A program made the position numbers and the translations under genes. Positions 33,091 to 35,587 of a DNA stretch of 35,587 nt are shown one piece after another. Source of the stretch: Synergistales bacterium (GTDB lineage Bacteria > Synergistota > Synergistia > Synergistales > Synergistaceae); contig BOCB01000012.1 in the NCBI GenBank assembly GCA_026002695.1, forward strand, positions 1 to 35,587, written 5' to 3'. A model generated the notes under the pieces. That model made no database searches, was not told where the DNA came from, and worked only from the letters and a program-made list of their open reading frames with translations. Each line of letters begins with the position of its first letter. Position 1 is the first letter of the stretch.

Positions 33091-33891
33091 ATGCAGAGTT
33101 ACATTATAATGCTGAAAGCTCAAAAAGCGACAAACATTCCGGCCTCAAACGGGTATCTTTTGTTTTCCATGCTTTGCGGCATTGTGCGTTCCACGCCCTT
33201 GGACAGTGTTTTTCACCCGAGTGAAGGAACCGAAAAAGGAGTCTCTCTTGGGTTCTTAAAGAAAGACCCCTTCAAGGCATTCACGACCGAGAATCTGACT
33301 TTTTCCCCGGGAGAAGCCGCTTACGCACGCGTGGCGTTTACTTGCGATTCCGATGGCGAGCGATTCTCTGAGCTGCTTCAAAAATGGCGAGGGAAAACCG
33401 TTCGCGTGGAACACTCCGTTTTTGAAGTTTTCAGAATTTTTCATCCGGGCGAACATAAACATGCTCTCGCTCTCACTCCCGAACAGCTTATATCGGCGAA
33501 ACCTTCGTTATCCGATACAGGGCTTCGCTTTGTTTCTCCCACAGGCTTCAAAAGAAACAACCACCAATTTTTCCTGCCCCTGCCGGAATTGGTCTTCGGA
33601 GGGTTGCTGCGCAAATGGCGTGCGCTTATAGCTCCTGATGCGTGGCCTGAATTAGAGACGGTCTTTCCTCAAATCGAAATTAAAAACTACCGCGCGGAAA
33701 GCCACGCCGTTAAACTGAAAAGCGACAGAATACTGCGCGGGTTTTGCGGCGAAACGGAGTATTCCCTCCAAAATCTGACTGACAGCGAACACATCGCTCT
33801 GTCGGCTTTGGCAATGTTCGCTTTCTTTGTAGGCGTCGGCTATAAAACCTCTCAAGGCATGGGTGAAACCCTGCCATTTTGGAGGGAGTAA
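33091..33891 (+). CDS. cas6: Cas6, CRISPR RNA endonuclease
   Basis: This 266-residue protein starts at ATG 33091, 9 nt behind GGGAG; ATG codons at 33082 and 33085 are in frame but too close. It has the two-ferredoxin RAMP layout: LRFVSPTGFKRN in the middle and the terminal glycine-rich loop GVGYKTSQGMG, both typical of Cas6. N-terminal His/Tyr residues that could act in catalysis are present but not assigned. It should cut the repeat RNA to leave a GUUGAAAC 5' tag. It lies about 180 bp behind cmr6 and probably has its own initiation signals. Confidence 0.92.
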   Translation: MQSYIIMLKAQKATNIPASNGYLLFSMLCGIVRSTPLDSVFHPSEGTEKGVSLGFLKKDPFKAFTTENLTFSPGEAAYARVAFTCDSDGERFSELLQKWRGKTVRVEHSVFEVFRIFHPGEHKHALALTPEQLISAKPSLSDTGLRFVSPTGFKRNNHQFFLPLPELVFGGLLRKWRALIAPDAWPELETVFPQIEIKNYRAESHAVKLKSDRILRGFCGETEYSLQNLTDSEHIALSALAMFAFFVGVGYKTSQGMGETLPFWRE

Positions 33892-33894
33892 AGT

Positions 33895-34041
33895 TTGATT
33901 GAGGAGCGCGCGAGAGAGTATAACCGTATGGGCAAGGTATTAGAGTGCACTTTTCTCTGGCTCTATCATCTGTGGGTTTCGCAAAAGTCACTAGTTACAA
34001 AATATCTTTTGGACACACACATCAATTATTACGTTGAGTGA
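33895..34041 (+). CDS. Short hypothetical protein directly after cas6 (48 aa)
   Basis: A TTG start at 33895, 6 nt behind GGAGGGAG, opens 48 residues: LIEERAREYNRMGKVLECTF and a Trp/Leu-rich helix, ending THINYYVE. I do not recognise it. Good ribosome-site spacing right after the cas6 stop supports translation; the TTG start and short length weaken it. It may be a remnant of a longer gene. Confidence 0.35.
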   Translation: MIEERAREYNRMGKVLECTFLWLYHLWVSQKSLVTKYLLDTHINYYVE

Positions 34042-34090
34042 ATTTGGTGAAGCCTTGAAGTCGTCTGAGGGGGCGGCTTTTCGGTATTAT

Positions 34091-34120
34091 TTACCGCTGA
34101 ATGATGATTTATAGTATACT
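34091..34120 (+). promoter_or_regulatory. Candidate promoter of the AbrB/PIN pair
   Basis: TTACCG at 34091 and TATACT at 34115 are spaced 18 bp, 43 bp before the antitoxin ATG. AGTATACT at the -10 is a small palindrome that could be an operator for the AbrB protein. Confidence 0.4.
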
Positions 34121-34162
34121 CATTAATGTCCTGCAATAATCAACACGAGAGGAGGCTTTGCT

Positions 34163-34438
34163 ATGGATGTTGCGAGAATATCAATAAAGGGTCAGGTAAC
34201 GATCCCCCTTGGCATACGCCGCAAACTCGGCCTCAAAGAGGGCGACAAAGTAGTTTTCACGGAGAAAGACGGAAACATAGTTCTGCTCAACTCAAATCGC
34301 TTGGCATTTGAGGAATTTGGCCGCTCGATGTCGGGCGTGGCTGAGGAATTAAGACTGCACAGCGAGCAAGATGTCATAGATATGTGTAAAGAAATCCGCC
34401 GCGAACGCCGGAGCGTCATTCATAGCGAAACAATATGA
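34163..34438 (+). CDS. AbrB/SpoVT-family antitoxin
   Basis: This 91-residue protein starts at ATG 34163 behind GAGAGGAGG. VARISIKGQVTIPLGIRRKLGLKEGDKVVF is the swapped-hairpin AbrB DNA-binding domain. The C-terminal helices (EEFGRSMSGVAEELRLHSEQDVIDMCKEIRRER) would bind the toxin. The stop overlaps the toxin start (ATGA). It should repress its own promoter. The antitoxin is intact while the toxin frame is broken. Confidence 0.9.
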   Translation: MDVARISIKGQVTIPLGIRRKLGLKEGDKVVFTEKDGNIVLLNSNRLAFEEFGRSMSGVAEELRLHSEQDVIDMCKEIRRERRSVIHSETI

Positions 34439-34837
34439 GGGTGATGTTTGACACAAATATACTCATATCCGCCGGTATCTTTTACGGCGGTGAATTTTCT
34501 CGCGTTGCGGCTGATATTGCCGAAGAACATAATTTTGTTTTAAGCAGCGTGGTTGTGGACGAACTTAGAGATGTTGCAGACAGAAAATTTCCTCATAAGA
34601 AGCCTATTCTCGACTATTTCCTCCAAAGACTAAGTTTTGAAATGGCATACACTCCTGATAATATTGACCCTGATATTTTCCCTAAAATTAAGAGATGAAA
34701 AGGACTATCCGATTTTGGTTTCCGCTATCATTGCCGATGTTGACGTTCTCATTACGGGCGATAAGGATTTTGAGGGCATTGACTTAGAGCGGCCCGAAAT
34801 CATGACGATTAAAGAATTTGAGGAAAAGTATCTCTGA
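34435..34837 (+). pseudogene. PIN-domain toxin, frameshifted
   Basis: The first frame (34435-34698) has MFDTNILISAGIF and VVDELRDVADRKF, the first acidic residues of a PIN RNase, and ends in PKIKR. The second frame supplies RDEKDYPILVSAIIADVDVL and TGDKDFEGIDL, the remaining PIN core. Removing one A near 34691-34693 restores PKIRDEKDYPIL. The toxin is thus broken by a one-base insertion, or this is a sequencing error. The rest of the gene is complete to 34837, so a recent event is likely. Confidence 0.85.
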
Positions 34838-34861
34838 TTTTTAACTAGGAGGCACTCCGTC

Positions 34862-35017
34862 ATGCCCTACACCGAAGCCAACTACGAAAACGCTGTCATA
34901 GAGATATTCCTCGACATGCTGGGATATAACTACGTCTACGCTCTGAACGTCATCCGCGACTATGCTGACCCGCTATATGCAGACGAATTTCTGCCTGCCT
35001 TACAGGAGATTGAATAG
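34862..35017 (+). pseudogene. hsdR: N-terminal remnant of a type I restriction HsdR subunit
   Basis: ATG 34862 behind TAGGAGG opens 51 residues: MPYTEANYENAVIEIFLDML, then GYNYVYALNVIRDYADPLY, ending LPALQEIE. This matches the first ~50 residues of HsdR (TEAxxExAxIExLxxLGY), a protein of about 1000 residues. The nuclease and helicase domains are absent. The stop is followed directly by an unrelated acetyltransferase, so this is a deletion remnant. Confidence 0.7.
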
Positions 35018-35031
35018 GAGAGCTAAAACTT

Positions 35032-35429
35032 ATGGGTAATAATGTAGCAATACGTGCGTGGCAGTCAAGCGATGCTTCCGCAATCGCTACAACCATAAAC
35101 AACAGAGCCGTGCAGGACAATCTGCGCGACGGAATTCGTTCCCATACACAGGAAAAGACGGCGAAGAATTTATAGCCGCTATGCTCGCCGCCGAACCGAC
35201 TTCAACATTTGCTTTTGCCATCACATTGGATGGGCAAGTTATCGGAAGTATCGGCGCATTTCGGCAAGCGAACATTCACAACCGCACTGCTGAGATGGGT
35301 TATTACATCGCAGAGGAATACCGGGGCAAGGGAATCGCAGCGGAAGCCGTGCGTTTACTGTGTCAATATGTTTTTGATTTGAGTTTCCCCAAAATCCAAC
35401 ACTCGACCGCCCCTAAACCCTTATACTGA
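35032..35429 (+). pseudogene. GNAT acetyltransferase, frameshifted and truncated
   Basis: ATG 35032 opens VAIRAWQSSDASAIATTINN and LRDGI. The frame then breaks near 35136, and the next frame continues FPYTGKDGEEFIAAML, FAITLDGQVIGSIG, MGYYIAEEYRGKGIAAEAV with the acetyl-CoA loop RGKGIA. Adding one C (ATTCCGTTC) would restore GIPFPYT. The C-terminus turns into unrelated residues (SFPKIQHSTAPKPLY) after CQYVF, so the last strand is lost as well. Two lesions indicate a dead gene. Confidence 0.82.
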
Positions 35430-35474
35430 CGGCATTTGTAGCTCATTGAGCTTTGAAAATAAGGCAAAAAAACA

Positions 35475-35552
35475 ATGCAAAACCTTCCGGATTTTGATAT
35501 AATTGATGTCGACAAAAACACAGTCATATCAATAAAAACGGAGGTTTTGCAT
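35475..35552 (+). promoter_or_regulatory. Long inverted repeat covering the ribosome site of the last gene
   Basis: ATGCAAAACCTTCCG at 35475 pairs with CGGAGGTTTTGCAT at 35539-35552 with one bulge, and TTTTGATAT with ATATCAATAAAA, around a ~25-nt loop. The GGAGG ribosome site lies in the right arm. Such hairpins can block translation of read-through transcripts, as known for some insertion sequences, or act as a terminator for the left side. Confidence 0.6.
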
Positions 35553-35587
35553 ATGATTTATTATAGTACGCTCGGACACAATTTGAA
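35553..35587 (+). CDS. Start of an unidentified gene, cut by the window end
   Basis: ATG 35553 behind GGAGG opens MIYYSTLGHNL and runs off the window. It is too short to identify. The hairpin before it and the broken genes to its left would fit a transposase, but the residues do not show this. Confidence 0.4.
   Translation, partial: MIYYSTLGHNL

Noticed and set aside
1..35587. tRNA or rRNA genes, including a tRNA attachment site for the island
   Set aside because: I saw no tRNA-like cloverleaf or rRNA sequence and no direct repeats at the two edges that would mark an integration site.

Overview
The window is a defence island carried almost entirely on the + strand. It is centred on a type III-B (Cmr) CRISPR-Cas system with a reverse transcriptase in its adaptation module. 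The organism is a bacterium: Shine-Dalgarno sites are strong, and the small toxin-antitoxin modules, HsdR and GNAT remnants are bacterial in type. GC content looks moderate. I cannot name the lineage with confidence; an anaerobic Gram-negative such as a member of Synergistota would fit, but that is a guess.

Layout. (1) Positions 1-955 are decayed chromosomal flank: the tail of an alpha/beta-hydrolase-like gene and a frameshifted, truncated aldo/keto reductase. (2) Positions 1090-11829 are a tight five-gene operon: CARF-HD protein, a single-chain RNA polymerase with beta and beta' cores fused in 1678 residues, an acidic protein of unknown function, an AAA+ ATPase of the sigma54-activator type without a DNA-binding domain, and a CARF protein with a RelE-like C-terminus. 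This is the most unusual part of the window. (3) Positions 11887-13273 are a HipB/HipA pair. (4) Positions 13261-14935 hold tandem small-peptide cassettes, each behind a recurring ~45-nt promoter/leader-like motif and GC-rich hairpins, plus one possible RNase-like protein. (5) Positions 15066-18601 are a ubiquitin-conjugation-like cluster: E2-like protein, JAB-E1 fusion and a protein with an S1-like domain. (6) Positions 18691-24123 are cas2, a free-standing RT, cas1, a ~240-bp leader and a CRISPR array that I count at 42 repeats and 41 spacers. (7) Positions 24234-24780 are two small genes. (8) Positions 24877-33891 are Csx1 (CARF-HEPN), cmr1, cas10/cmr2, cmr3-cmr6 and cas6. (9) Positions 33895-35587 are decayed flank: an AbrB/PIN pair with a frameshifted toxin, an HsdR fragment, a broken GNAT gene, and a hairpin before the start of an unknown gene.

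How the parts may work together. The Cmr complex should bind target RNA with crRNAs made by Cas6. Cas10 keeps its GGDD palm motif but has no N-terminal HD nuclease, so its likely output is cyclic oligoadenylate. Three CARF proteins could receive that signal: CARF-HD, CARF-RelE-like and Csx1. Two of them bracket the RNA polymerase operon, which ties the polymerase to type III signalling. The polymerase keeps catalytic and nucleic-acid-binding motifs (NADFDGD, GRHGNKG, trigger-loop His, four zinc cysteines) but lacks most of the beta' N-terminal clamp used by sigma70 factors. Its operon partner is a GAYTGA-type AAA+ ATPase. My working hypothesis is a signal-controlled, dedicated transcription machine attached to a type III CRISPR system. 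What it transcribes is unknown.
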